Source: Smallanthus sonchifolius
Lineage: Eukaryota; Streptophyta; Magnoliopsida; Asterales; Asteraceae
Length of the DNA stretch: 64,000 bases
Assembly: GCA_023525975.1 (NCBI GenBank)
Contig: CM042040.1
Location: 51,677,486 to 51,741,485, forward strand
Direction: 5' to 3'
Shown here: piece by piece, positions 1 through 11,167 of the stretch
How positions within the stretch are numbered: position 1 is the stretch's first letter
Layout of the letters: the number at the start of each line of letters is the position of its first letter
Program-made: the position numbers and the translations under genes
Notes under the pieces: model-generated
Database searches by the model: none
What the model was told of the DNA's origin: nothing
What the model saw: the letters and a program-made list of their open reading frames with translations, nothing else

Positions 1-1259
1 AGTGGGACCTTTGTTTAGGGCAACCCGGACTAGCTATTAGGTGAGTTCTAGAAGCCCTCTTTTAACTGTTATATATAATGTTTTCGGGCTGGTGTGCATA
101 CATATGAAATGATGTTTATAAAATGATGCTTATGAAACTATGTTTACGAAATGAAATGATTTGGAATGAACGGTTTATGGAAAGAAAGTTTTATGAATGG
201 ATTGTTTACGAACGAAATGTTTATAAAGAAATGGTTTAAACTAAAGGTAAAGGGTTTCGAAAATGAATGAAAAGGTTTTATGAAAAGAAAAGAAAAAGGG
301 CAAACGTTTTTAAGAAGTCATTACAAATCTAATCTATCGAATGAAGGGAATTGACAAATGAAGTCTGGGAATGTAATTCCCAGCCTTGTGGTAGATTATG
401 GACAGCGAGCCATAGTTGCCATAAGAGCAACAGGGGCAGTGTCTTGGTGGCCTGCTAATGGTTTGATGTTGCACAACTGGTAGGGAGTAACGACGGTTAC
501 TCAGGGGTTAACGAGACCCTTTGTAAGGTTAAATTATGATCCGACGGTGTTATGGCCGTGAGCCATAGCCGTCGATGGAGGTTGTCGGTCTATGGACATG
601 AGATCCATAGGGGAAACTGAATGGGTATTGTCGGTCCTCGTGTAGTTAGCCTTGGGGCAATACAAAAAGGGAATTGACGGAATGTTGTGGCAATGACGGC
701 GATACGTAACGGTTGTCCACGACATGTAAGGTTCCTTCGGGGACACAGAGACGCTTAAAGAAATATACAGATTGTAGATAGTAATGTATGACTTAAATGA
801 ATGTTAAATGTTTTAAACAAATGATCCGTTCAATGTGTTTATGATGAGCAAAAATGTTTGAAAATGATGAATGAAAAGCCATGTTTTCTTATACGTGATG
901 TTAAACCCTAATGAACGTTTTGAATGATGAACCATTTCTTAAATCGAATGAAAACTAGAACTCACCTGCGTAGCTGACTTTTTAGTATGCACATTCAGGT
1001 TAAGGTAGGTATGGATGATGGACGGTGATGTTTGGCAAGCGAGAAGAGTTACCCGGTTGATCATGAAGACTGGCATCCCGTTATGATTAGATTATGATAT
1101 GTTTATGTAATAGACTATGTTACGCTTCCGTTGTTAAACAATGTAATGGTTATGTTTTATTGAAGTATTTTTCGCTACGTTATTTGTTAATCAAGTTTAA
1201 GAACTATTTCTGAATTAGTAAATCCAACAAGTGAGGCCTCCCGGGTTTGGGGCCTTACA
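1..1259 (+). mobile_element. 3' portion of a Tekay-type gypsy LTR
   Basis: This stretch aligns by eye with the LTR of the complete gypsy element further right (roughly 40390-41828). Shared landmarks are the CCTT.GTTTAGG.CAACCC start, the CGATACGTAACGGTT repeat, the GCTGACTTTTTAGTATGCACATTCAGG block and the terminal GTGAGGCCTCCCGGGTTTGG...TTACA end. It has one copy of the CGATACGTAACGGTT repeat where the other element has several. It ends in CA at 1259 and copia coding sequence resumes at once, so the gypsy element probably inserted into the copia element. The LTR start and its left target duplication lie outside the window. No gene is present; the minus-strand ORF at 534-746 is low complexity and has no recognisable domain. 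Confidence 0.85.
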
Positions 1260-2675
1260 GTGAGTTACGTTAGTGAGCTTAATCATAGCTTACTGAGTGT
1301 ATCCCAATTTTGTGATAAGCAGTTTTCAGCTCATTTCACAAATAAAGAATGCTTAATTTTAAAACCAGGATTTGTGGTTCCTGAGTAATGGATTTTTTTA
1401 AGAACACCCCGTAAGGGAAACTCCTATGTTATTTATATGAACAGTAAACCCGTTTATGAAAATACATGTTTGTTATCAAAATCAGCTGAATCTGATGTTG
1501 TGTTATGGCATCGTCATCTTGGACACGTAAATCTCAAGAACTTAAATTGAATTGCAAGAGGTAATCATGTTCGTAATTTGCCTGTCTCTGAGTTCTTTTC
1601 AATCAAAAAATGTGTGGCTTGTGCTAAGGGTAAACAGCACCGAAAGCCTCATAAGTCAAAAATGCTTAATTCTATTGACTGCATTCTTCATCTCCTTCAT
1701 ATGGATTTATTTGGTCCTGTGAATGTGATGAGCATTGGGCAAAAATCTTATTGTCTAGTCATAACTGATGATTACTCACGTTTCTCTTGGGTTTTCTTTT
1801 TTGCTAATAAGAGTGAGACTGCAGAGCTGATAAAGAACTTTATCGTGTTGGTTGAAAATCAAAGAGATGTGAAGGTGAAAGCAATTAGATGTGATAATGG
1901 AACTGAATTCAAGAACGCAGTGCTGAATTAGTTTTGTACTGAAAAAGGGATCGCCAGACATTTTAGTGCAGCTCGAACACCTCTGCAAAATGGTGTCGCT
2001 GAAAGAAAGAACAGAACTCTCATTGAAGCTGCAAGAACAATGCTTTCTGAATCAAAGTTGCCCTTATTCTTCTGGGTAGAGGTTGTCAACACAGCATGCT
2101 ATGTGCTCAACCGAGTCCTTCTTAACAAGAAAATTCAAATGACTCCGTAGGAGACGATCTACAATGAGAAACCATGGGTTGGTTACTTCAGAGCTTTTGG
2201 GTGTCCGTGTACTGTATTGCATACAGAATGCACACCAAAGTTCAATGAAAAGGCAGATAAATGTTATTTTGTAGGTTATGGATCAAACACCACTGCTTAT
2301 AGAGTCTACAACAAGGTTACTAAATAGATAAGAGAATCAACTTATGTTGATTGGCAAGAGCAAAATCCCACTGATGTTGAGTACGGTCCATCATGGTTAT
2401 TTGATTATCATTCCTTATTTAAATCATTTAATCTCCGTACTAATGAAATAGCAGGGTTCCCAAGCGAACAGTTTGATGAGAGTTATGACGATGAAGATTC
2501 TTATGTAGGACCACTGCTCACTGTTGATCCTCCAGAAGTTATTAACTCACCAAGTGATGAAAGATCTTATAATGCCCCTGTTTCCACAAATGTCTCTGAG
2601 GATTCACCAGCTATTACTGAAAATTCCTCGTTAATTGTCAATGACGGTGCGTCTATACCTGAGACTTCAAACTAA
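1260..2675 (+). pseudogene. Copia integrase region, broken
   Basis: Reading the frame that starts GTG at 1260 gives a gag-pre-integrase block with LWHRHLGHVNLKNL near 1504-1546. A zinc-binding segment follows (CVACAKGKQHRK), then the integrase core with HMDLFGPV, VITDDYSRFSWVFF, DNGTEFKN and, after a stop, QNGVAERKNRTLIEAARTML. The catalytic D and D-E residues are visible. In-frame stops occur at about 1386, 1548, 1929-1931 (TAG), 2149 (TAG), 2325 (TAG) and 2673-2675 (TAA). The protein would have inserted copia cDNA into host DNA; this copy cannot make it. The stretch after about 2400 is the acidic, poorly conserved linker between integrase and RT. Confidence 0.85.
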
Positions 2676-2793
2676 TCAATATTCCAAGAGCCGATTCCTG
2701 ATGAAAGCATTGTCGAGAAGCCGATTTCTGACCCTACAAATGAATCCAATGAAGAGACGCCTTCAAATGTGACGAACTTGCCCATCACAGTGC

Positions 2794-4482
2794 ATGTTCC
2801 TAATATTTCTTCTCACAGAGTCAATAAAGATCATCCAGATAACATATAATTGGGTCACTAACAGATGGGGTCAGAACCAGGAGCACTGCCAGAGACAAAC
2901 ATATGTCTGTACTCTTGTTTTATGTATGTACTCCTGTTTTATTTCTCAAATTGAACCCAAGAACATCAAGATGGCTCTTCTCGAACCTAGTTGGGTTGAT
3001 GCAATGCGTGAAGAGTTGAATCAATTTACTAAACTGCAAGTATGGGATTTAGTGCCATTACCACTAGGCAAGAAAGCTATTGGCACCCGTTGGGTATTCA
3101 GAAACAAAAAAGATGAAAGCAAAGTAATCATTAGAAACAAAGCTCGATTGGTTTTGCAGGGTTTCTATCAACAAGAGGGGATAGATTATGAAGAAGTGTT
3201 CGTTCCTGTTGCTCGTTTGGAGGCTATTCGAATATTCTTGGCATATTTATCTTTTATGAACTTCACGGTTTATCAAATGGATGTCAAGACAGCATTTCTG
3301 TACGGAAAGGTGAAAAAAGAAATTTATGTGTGTCAACCCCCTGGCTTTGAAGACAGTGATCATCCTGACTATGTCTACAAGCTCGATAAAGCTTTATATG
3401 GGTTACATCAAGCACCACGGGCTTGGTATGCCACTCTTACTGATCATTTGTTGGCTCATGGATACACTCGTGGTGCAATTGATCAAACTTTGTTTGTCCG
3501 AAAGGTGGATAAAGATCTAATTCTTGTGAAAATTTATGTGGATGATATTATTTTTGGATCCACTAATGAGGAGCTATGCACAGAGTTCAGAAAGGTTATG
3601 GAAAAGAAATTTGAAATGAGTGCTATGGGTGAAATGACATTCTTTCTCGGGTTACAGGTCAAGCAATCAAGTGATGGCATCCTAATTCATCAAGGAAAAT
3701 ATGTGGATGACATCATTGCCAAGTTTAAATTCACCGATGCTCAGGCGACATCTACTCCTATGGCTGCTCGGCCAGTTCTGGATGCTGACACAAATGGAGT
3801 TGATATTGATCAGAAACAATACCGATCCATGATCGGATCCTTAATGTACCTGACAGCAAGTCATCCAGATATCATGTTTGTTGTGTGTCAGTGTGCTCGT
3901 TATCAAGCAAATCCTAAAATATCCCATTTAACCATTGTTAAACGTATCTTTCGATATCTAAAGGGCAAGCCTCGGCATGGCCTTTAGTATCCCAAAGAAT
4001 CTAGTTTTCACTTGTATGCTTTTTGTGACAGTGATTATGGAGGGTGTCAGCTAGACAGAAAATCTACAAGTGGGGGTTGTCAATTTCTGGGAGACAGGAT
4101 AATCTCTTGGCAATGCAAGAAGCAACACACAATCTCTACTTATATTGCTGAAGCTGAGTATGTTGCTGCATCAGCTTGCTGCTCACAAGTCATCTGGATG
4201 CAACATAAATTGTTGGAGTACGGTTTGACCTTTCTTAATACTCCCATTTTCTGTGATAATGAGGCTGTTGTGTTAATTGTGAAAAATACGGTTCAACATT
4301 CTAAAACCAAGCGTATTGATATCAAGGTGCACTTCATTCGCGACTACTTTGAGAGAAATCTCATATGTCTTGAAAGGGTTGATTCTAACAACAATGTTGT
4401 AGATATCTTCACTAAAGCATTTGATACATCTCGATTCAATGTGCTTGTAGATTCCCTGAAAATGATTGGTTTCAAAGATTAA
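2794..4482 (+). pseudogene. Copia reverse transcriptase and RNase H, broken
   Basis: RT begins around the EPSWVDAM block (about 2980) and includes GTRWVFRNKK, KARLVLQGF, VYQMDVKTAFLYG, KALYGLHQAPRAWY and the catalytic YVDDI at about 3535-3549. It ends in the SLMYLTASHPDIMF region. A TAG at 3985-3987 interrupts the same frame, which then continues as RNase H (FCDSDYGGCQLDRKSTSG, ISWQCKKQHTIS, AEAEYVAAS) to a stop at 4480-4482. Upstream at 2820-2940 the frame differs from the integrase frame. A 20-25-bp tandem duplication around CTCTTGTTTTATGTATGTA is visible there. The gene is dead, with homology typical of copia pol. Confidence 0.85.
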
Positions 4483-4546
4483 ATTAGTCACCAAAAATAT
4501 TTTTCTTCATAGTTAAATTTGTACAGTTTGATTTTATACACAAATT

Positions 4547-4790
4547 TAGGGGGAGAATCAAGAAAAATACAAAAAGAGTCGGCTTTAATTCTTTAGAGTC
4601 AAGAAAAATACAAAAAGAGTCAGCTTTAATTCTTTAGAGTCAAGAAAAATACAAAAAGAGTCAGCTTTAATTCTTTAGAGTCAAGAAAAATACAAAAAGA
4701 GTCAACTTTAATTCTTTAGAGTTAAGAAAAATACAAAAAGAGTCAACTTTAATTCTTTAAAGTCAAGAAAAATACAAAAAGAGTATGATG
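4547..4790 (+). repeat. Purine tract followed by six 41-bp tandem repeats
   Basis: A TTAGGGGGAGA purine tract at about 4547-4557 is followed at once by about six copies of a 41-bp unit. The unit contains AAGAAAAATACAAAAAGAGT and then CTTTAATTCTTTA. Copies differ at one to three positions (TCGGCTTT, TCAGCTTT, TCAACTTT), so the array expanded after pol ended. The tract resembles a plus-strand primer site but no LTR start follows it here. Confidence 0.85.
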
Positions 4791-4799
4791 TCAGTTCTT

Positions 4800-6660
4800 T
4801 TAAAAGAAAATTCAAAAATATTGTTTGTGTCTACATCGAAAGTTTTGCAATTTAATGGGAAGTGATATGAATGTTCGTTTCTTAAGGCTAGGATCAACAT
4901 ATGTAAAGCATTAAATTGAAAAGGTTAGGATCAATGTTAGATATATTGATAGGTTGTGCTTGTGATTCACTTAAACAAAATAATATTATGGCTTTAGTGG
5001 GGAACATCTCATAGATTAATGTAATTTGTTATTCCTGTTAATAATCAAGAACTTAAACATAAAGGTTGATGAACTGTGGATAATCCTTGTTCTATTGGGA
5101 TTGCACTAATCGGAACGCTTCACAAAGGGGTTGCGAGCTTGACTTGATACAAGTCTGTAAATATTATATATCTATATAGTTAAAAGACATGCATTGACAT
5201 GCAATAGGTGAAAAGAAACTCAATGATAGTGCAAAGCTAATTTGCAAAACAGAATTTTGAGCAAAAAGACACGCAATGTTAATGTCGTGCTATAGGAATA
5301 AATTCAAAAGATATGCAATGCTATACATCAAAAAGATATGTCTAAAGACGTACATATTATTATTGTAAATATTTTTTTATTTTTGGGAATATGTGACTGG
5401 GAAGAGATCTCTTGTCAAGGCATGTAAGTCTGTAGTGCTATGACCCTGAGCTTCTAATGATTCTGAACATGTAAGCTCGTAGTGCTATGTTTTTGATCAA
5501 ATTTTGTTAGAGATTCCCTGAAAAAATTGCATAAACCTGTGATAGTTATGCTCATTTAGTTATTATTTAGGCGCTCAAAAGATCATGAGGAATGGAAGGT
5601 TTACCTGATAAGCTGTGGGGTCCATTAAAGTTTATCAATAATTCACATAATCTACATTTACTTAATTATAGGTTTCTGAGATATGAGTGTGGGATCCATT
5701 AATTCATAACTAATTCTACCTAAAACATGATAACTTAGATCACAGTGAAAAACTTCGGTTTGAAGCTAAAGCATGAGTTTAGAAGGATTTAAATATTAGC
5801 AATCTACTTGACATGTCTTAGTAAAAATACGTGCTAAAAAATGTTCCTTGGTCTGCCTATAGAACGATATGATCCCATTGCAAACTTCCTAAAGGCTCTA
5901 AGTTGTAATTATGTGTAATGAGATCTTTGTAAATGTGTCAGATCTGAAAAGGTTGCAAATTTGTGAAGAAAATTAAAAAAAAAGATTTTATTACAAATTT
6001 TTTCTTTAATTTTATTTCAGTTATAGTTTAGTTTTTAGCTTTTCTGTTTTAGTTTATTTTACTTTTATTTTATCTTTACAAAAATTGACCATTCTTGAAT
6101 TTAAAGACTTATTATCAAAAGAGTTGAAATTTCAAAGGTTTGATAGTACATGGATGTACTAGGTATTCATGTGAATATTGGATTCCATGTTGCATATAAA
6201 TGTCTGCTTACAAATTTTCTGAGAACTTGCAGAATTTGTTTCAAATCAAGAACCAGGGTTGAAGAAGAATGAAGAAATGTCAACAGCTGACAAGCTTGAA
6301 TGTACTTGAGTCAGAAGATCCAGATGTGTTTTCATCTTCCGATAATGAAAGTACATATGAAGAAATACATGTGAATCACCTTAAAGAAAAAGGATGAAAA
6401 AGAAAAGAGCTACTGAGAATCCTCCTCTCACGTTCTCTTTTAGCAAGATGATCAGGAAAATGCTGATTAGGATCCACATGAGGATCTAACTCCAAGAGAA
6501 GAAAGAGAGACCCAAGTTTGAGAGTTCAGCTAAGTCAAACTTTACTTACACCAACATTGATATCACAGCAACAACCACAGATTTTGATGAAATGTTGCAT
6601 GCTGGAAGTGATGATCACAGTGCTACATTCGAGTTATGAAGATCATTTGATAGCATCAGC
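4800..6660 (+). other. Non-conserved spacer between pol and 3' LTR of the copia element
   Basis: This is AT-rich sequence without a usable ORF. In SIRE-like elements this position often holds an env-like or unknown ORF. Here only fragments look coding, for example 6245-6660, which is lysine/glutamate-rich with stops in every frame. A few short direct repeats (GACATGCAATG, AAGATATGCAATGCTA) lie around 5190-5340. No host gene or RNA gene was recognised. Confidence 0.5.
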
Positions 6661-6661
6661 C

Positions 6662-7109
6662 TAGGGGGAGATTCTTGGGCCTGAATATGTGAGGCTGACG
6701 CTTATCAAATAAGTATAACTATTGGTGTTGCCGAATAGATGGCTATTCGGGTTTTGTAACTGTGAAACTAGTTCACGGGTTGGGTCTTGGGCTAGGCTAT
6801 GTGAGCCGAAAATATGTGTTACGAGCTTTATGGTATTTGTCTAGTTTAAATACATATTTTCGTGAGAATTAAAAAAAGAGCTACCAGAAAAACGTTTCTG
6901 AGAGTGTTAGACGTGAGGAAAAGCCGTCTATTGTGTTAGCGGTTGTTTTTACTTTTCTTTGTAATTCTCTTGATCAATCCAAGTGTTTACTTTGAATCTT
7001 TGTGTCTTGAATCACCACAATCAATAGTTTCCGCCTATTGATTATGAGACTTGATATCGTGTCTGTGTTAGTGTGTTTATTCGAAGATCCATTCGTTTTG
7101 GGACTTACA
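6662..7109 (+). mobile_element. Probable 3' LTR of the copia element
   Basis: It follows the purine tract CTAGGGGGAGATT at 6662-6674 and ends in ...GGGACTTACA at 7109, next to (TA)n. It has LTR-like content: a TATA-like TTTAAATACATATTTT near 6843 and then a purine-rich leader. No 5' LTR is in the window to pair with it, so the start is uncertain by tens of bases. Confidence 0.5.
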
Positions 7110-7137
7110 TATATATATATATACACATATATATATA

Positions 7138-8616
7138 GGGTGAGGTTCAAATGCTAACTAATATTTATGTGATAACAATGAATACCACTCTCAAACATTG
7201 TTACGTATACGTACCAAATAATGTTACACATACGTAAACACTATGTGTCACGTATATGTAACATTATTTGGTACGTATACGTAAGACTCATCATTTCTGT
7301 ATTTACGTTCAAAATATGTATTCAAGATACTTAAATACTAGAGTAAACTTCATTTTTTGCCCCTATGGTTTAGTCAAAATAACGGTTTTGGTCCAATAGT
7401 TTCAATTTGACTTTTTTGGCCCCTGTAGTTACCTAATTTTCTCAATTAAGCCCAACCCACTAACTCGTTTATTTTTTTATGTTAAAATTAAGGGTATTAT
7501 AGTCTTTTTACTGATAAGAACTAAATGTGTCATTTTTTTTAAAATTGACACAAGGACCATTTGTGTAAATTACTAATATATATATATACACACACATTTG
7601 CAGACATTCACCACCACCACCACCCTCCACTGCCACCACCACCCCATGATGACTGGCCTCTAGGAAAGAGGGGGCGGGAGTACGAGAGGAGATGATAACT
7701 CTGTTGCTCCGGCTCCATCACCGGGGGAATATTCTCCACCTCACACCGAAACCCCTTCACCACCACCATCCCATTCACTTCCTCCACCACCACAATCCCA
7801 CCCACCTTCCATCATCATTGTATCCTTGCAAAATCCCTAAATTCGAAGACCCCGTCAATCAAAGCCCTAGAACCACCTTCCATCTCGTATTGTCTTCAAT
7901 CGAAGCCCTAGATTGACAAACACACAGATATGTCCCTAATCAAACCTGTAAAAGCCCTATCATTGAAAAAAAACGCTAGATATCACGGTGGTGATAGTGG
8001 TGGTAGATGGAGGTATGTTCAGAGATGATGAAGAGGAGGTCGGCTTTGTGGTGGTGCCGATGTTACAGGTCCCGATGTCGCGAAGCAGTGGTGGTGGAGG
8101 ATGTTGGTGGCGATGACAAGGAGGTCGGCTTTATGGTGGTGGTGGTGGTGGTGGCGCTTCCTGAAAGTAAAGTGGTGGTGGCCAATAATGGCGATGGTGA
8201 TTGTGGTGGTGGGTGGCTGGTGGTGGCAGAGGGAGGGGGAGGGGAAGTTCTTCTAGGGTTTATTTTTTAAAAACAAGGTTTTTATTTTATATAATTTACA
8301 CATATAGTCCCTGTGTTAATTTAAAAAAAAATGACACAATTAGTCCCTATCAGTAAAAAGACTAAAATACCCTTAATTTTAACAGAAAAAACTAACGGAG
8401 TTAGTGGGTTGGGCTTAATTGAGAAAATTAGGTAACCACAGGGGCCAAAAAAGTCAAATTGAAACTAATGGACTACAACCGTTATTTTGATCAAACCACG
8501 GGGGCCAAAAACAAAGTTTACTCTAAATACTATTTTAACAATTAAAAGAAAAATAATTTATAAAATAGTGGTTAGCACGGTTATCACATAAAAAGTTGGT
8601 TAGTATTTGAACATTT

Positions 8617-8619
<3 letters not shown>
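7138..8619. mobile_element. TIR element in a (TA)n microsatellite
   Basis: The ends are imperfect inverted repeats of about 40 bp. GGGTGAGGTTCAAATGCTAA at 7138 pairs with the complement of ...TTAGTATTTGAACATTTCCC ending at 8619, and a GTGATAAC block ends both arms. Both sides are (TA)n, as in elements known to target TA microsatellites (rice Micron is one example). Its interior is almost filled by a nested Mutator-type foldback at 7341-8523. It has no coding capacity, so it is non-autonomous; the superfamily is not assigned. Confidence 0.7.
7341..8523. mobile_element. Mutator-type foldback element, 9-bp TSD
   Basis: GAGTAAAC at 7341 and GTTTACTC ending at 8523 are the tips of roughly 250-bp terminal inverted repeats (GGTTTAGTCAAAATAACGGTTTTGG against its complement near 8480-8510). 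It is flanked by the exact 9-bp duplication TAAATACTA (7332-7340 and 8524-8532), which fits Mutator-like transposition. The middle (7600-8260) is CCACCA/GGTGGT-rich low complexity. The short ORFs there (7608-7805, 7692-7916, 8007-8270) are repeat translations with no domain. Confidence 0.85.
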
Positions 8620-8655
<36 letters not shown>

Positions 8656-8999
8656 AGGCCCCTTTCCTGAAAGGCCTCACTTATTGGATTTACTCATCAA
8701 CACATAGCACTTTAAACGTAAGGCATTCATTAATACAGCGGAAACGATTTAATCTTCTTTACATACACAGCGGAAACATAAACATGTCTAATACAAATTG
8801 TCTTTAACAACGACAAGCTAAAATATAACATAAACATAATCGGGATGCCAGACACTGATCTTCGGGTAATTCTTCTCTCTAAGCCCAAGCATCCACATCC
8901 ATCATCTAAACCTGCACTTAACTGATATGCATACTAAAAATCAGCAACGCTGAGTGAGTTCTAACGTTTACTTTAAATCAATTATACAAAAGATTTACT

Positions 9000-10085
9000 A
9001 AAAACATATATACTGCCAATAAGGCTAAACTTAACACACTTTACTTTTCAAACATATATGTACTGCCATTAAGGCTAAACTTAACACACTTTACTTTTCA
9101 AACATATATGTACTGCCATTAAGGCTAAACTTAACACACTTTACTTTTCAAACAGTTTAAAACGTATAATAAACCGTCAATTCCTCTTTACTGTACTGCC
9201 CTCATGGCTTACATCCATGAACCGACAAGTACCTGGTCAATGCCCCCATGATCAACGACCATGAACCGACAATACCGCTTATCCGTCAATTCCTTGTCAC
9301 TACTGTACCGCCCCCATGGCTTTCATCCATGAACCGACGAGTACCTGGTCAATGCCCCCATGATCAACGACCATGAACCGACAATACCCTGGTCAATGCC
9401 CCCATGGCTTACATCCATGAACCGACAATACCGCTTAACGCTAAGGGGAGGTTGCGTGGACCTCCCGAGCAACCGTCGTCACTCATCCCAGTTGTACAAC
9501 CGTTAACGAACCACAAAGGTTCTTACTAATGGGTAGAACCCATATCTGACATCTTGTACAAGTAATATCTGTCCCAAGGACCTTTATAGCTGGTACATAT
9601 TCCCGAAGGAAAACTGTTCACTTTACTGTTCATAAATATTTCTGTAAATCTTGCTCATAACTTAACATATATCATGCCTTTGTTTATGTATATAAAAATA
9701 TAGTAAACGCTTGCCAAATGATATATCTTTGCTTTTACTGAAACATAGCTTATCATAAAAATACATCTTACTTTCTGAAACATAGCTTATCATATATATC
9801 ATGCCTTTGTTTATGTATATGAAAATATAGTAAACGCTTGCCAAATGATATATCTTACTTTACTGAAAACATACTAGCACATATATCATGCCTTTGTTTA
9901 TGTATATGAGAATATAGTAAACGCTTGCCAAATGATATATCTTTCTTTCTAAAACATAGCTTATCATAAAATACATCTTGCTTTCTAAAACATAGCTTAT
10001 CATATATATCATGCCTTTGTTTATGTATATAAAAATATAGTAAACGCTTGCCAAATGATATATCTTACTTTGCTGAAAGACATAC
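9000..10085. repeat. Tandem arrays inside the solo LTR
   Basis: Three arrays are visible. Around 9003-9155 are three copies of a roughly 50-bp unit containing TACTGCCATTAAGGCTAAAC. Around 9170-9435 a GAACCGACAATACC / GTCAATGCCCCCATG unit recurs with variations. Around 9665-10065 are four copies of a unit carrying CATGCCTTTGTTTATGTATA and AGTAAACGCTTGCCAAATGA. The minus-strand ORFs at 9662-10054 are translations of this array and are not genes. Confidence 0.85.
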
Positions 10086-10339
10086 TTTTGCCTCTTTTAA
10101 ACCTTTCACTAAAACATAGCTTTTCTCTTCAGTTTATAATATATAAAATATAATAAACACTTTACACTAAGTATGCATACCACCCCTAAAGAAGGCAAAA
10201 AGGGGATTAGAACTCACCTGGTATCTTAGCTGGTATGATCTACCGGATCTCACTCAATCTAAACAATCATAACAATTCGACACGTATTAGACTTAACTCG
10301 ACACTGAACTGTTTCACTATTTCTGAACTTAAGGCTCTT

Positions 10340-10640
10340 CGAAACTTCCTAGTTTCGATACCTGCAGACCTATCGAAACTCCTAGTTTCGATACATGCTG
10401 ACTATCGAAACTACCTAGTTTCGATACAGGTTGACTATCGAAACTTCTAGTTTCGATACATGTCCCAGACCTATCGAAACTTCTAGTTTCGATACACGCT
10501 GACTATCGAAACTACCTAGTTTCGATACATGTCCCAGACCTATCGAAACTTCTAGTTTCGATACATGTCCTAGACCTATCGAAACTTCTAGTTTCGATAC
10601 ATGTCCTAGACCTATCGAAACTTCTAGTTTCGACCTGCGC
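10340..10640. repeat. Array of short palindromes (TATCGAAACT..AGTTTCGATA)
   Basis: About eight units each contain an inverted repeat, TATCGAAAC-(TTCT or TACCT)-AGTTTCGATA, separated by 10-20-bp spacers such as CATGTCCCAGACC. Each unit could form a hairpin in DNA or RNA. The array sits beside a conserved LTR block (GCGAAAGTTAGGGTTTTTC on the minus strand) that also flanks a different palindrome array in the gypsy LTR at 40163-40288. The ORFs at 10235-10700 are repeat translations. Confidence 0.9.
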
Positions 10641-11167
10641 AGACCAGCCTTCTTCCCCGTGAAAAACCCTAACTTTCGCATGCAGGTCCGACCTTGTCAA
10701 GATCCGGACTTTTTTACATTCAAAACGTTTGTTTTTCGTTTAAGAACTCAAATCTTTACTTTTCTTTCAGTTTCATCCGCAAAATCACCATCTTTTTACT
10801 CAAAACCCGAAAAATGAACTAAAACTCAGATCTAGGAGAATCGGTTACCTGTAATCACTTCCTTTTCGTTGCTAAACACTCGCGAGACTCTTGCTAACGA
10901 TCCTTGAAGCTCTAATCCGAAAACCGGGACTTTCTCTCTCTAGGCTCTCCCTCGCTTTCTCTCTCTAGAATTCCGAAAATGGTGTTGTAAATGAGGGTTT
11001 GGGGCTGGTCTTGAGACTTATAAGGGCCCAAACCCTTGCCCCTTTCGGCCTATACACCCCGGCCCAAGCCCGCTTCCCTTTTCTTATATAAGTTTTAAAT
11101 TTTTCGTGAATTCTTTCACACTCTAAAACTCGGGATGTTACAATATATATATATATATATATATATA

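Larger units (their letters stand above)
1260..7109 (+). mobile_element. Degenerate Ty1/copia retrotransposon, SIRE-like lineage, 5' truncated
   Basis: In order, this holds a GAG-pre-integrase/integrase region, reverse transcriptase and RNase H (copia order INT-RT-RH), a purine tract TTAGGGGGAGA, a long non-conserved stretch, a second purine tract CTAGGGGGAGA and a probable 3' LTR ending CA at 7109. RT motifs such as the FLYG-KV--EIYV-QPPGFED block and the long spacer with repeated purine tracts before the 3' LTR fit the SIRE/Sirevirus lineage; the lineage is an inference. Several in-frame stops and a frameshift make it non-functional. The 5' part is cut off by the gypsy LTR. Confidence 0.8.
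8652..11142 (-). mobile_element. Solo LTR of a gypsy element, minus strand
   Basis: It begins TGTAAGGCC and ends GGGATGTTACA. Read on the minus strand that is TGTAACATCCC...GGCCTTACA, the same ends as the Tekay-type LTRs at 39715 and 46754. A 5-bp ATATA lies on each side (8647-8651 and 11143-11147), as expected for an LTR insertion, though in TA-rich DNA this is weak evidence by itself. No internal region is present, so it is a solo LTR from recombination between two LTRs. At about 2.49 kb it is longer than the other LTRs because it carries several tandem arrays. Confidence 0.85.

Noticed and set aside
8007..8270. 87-codon Val/Gly-rich ORF
   Set aside because: GGTGGT low-complexity sequence inside a foldback element.
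10340..10640. CRISPR-like regular repeats
   Set aside because: The units are palindromes within a plant LTR, spacers are short and similar to each other, and no cas genes exist.
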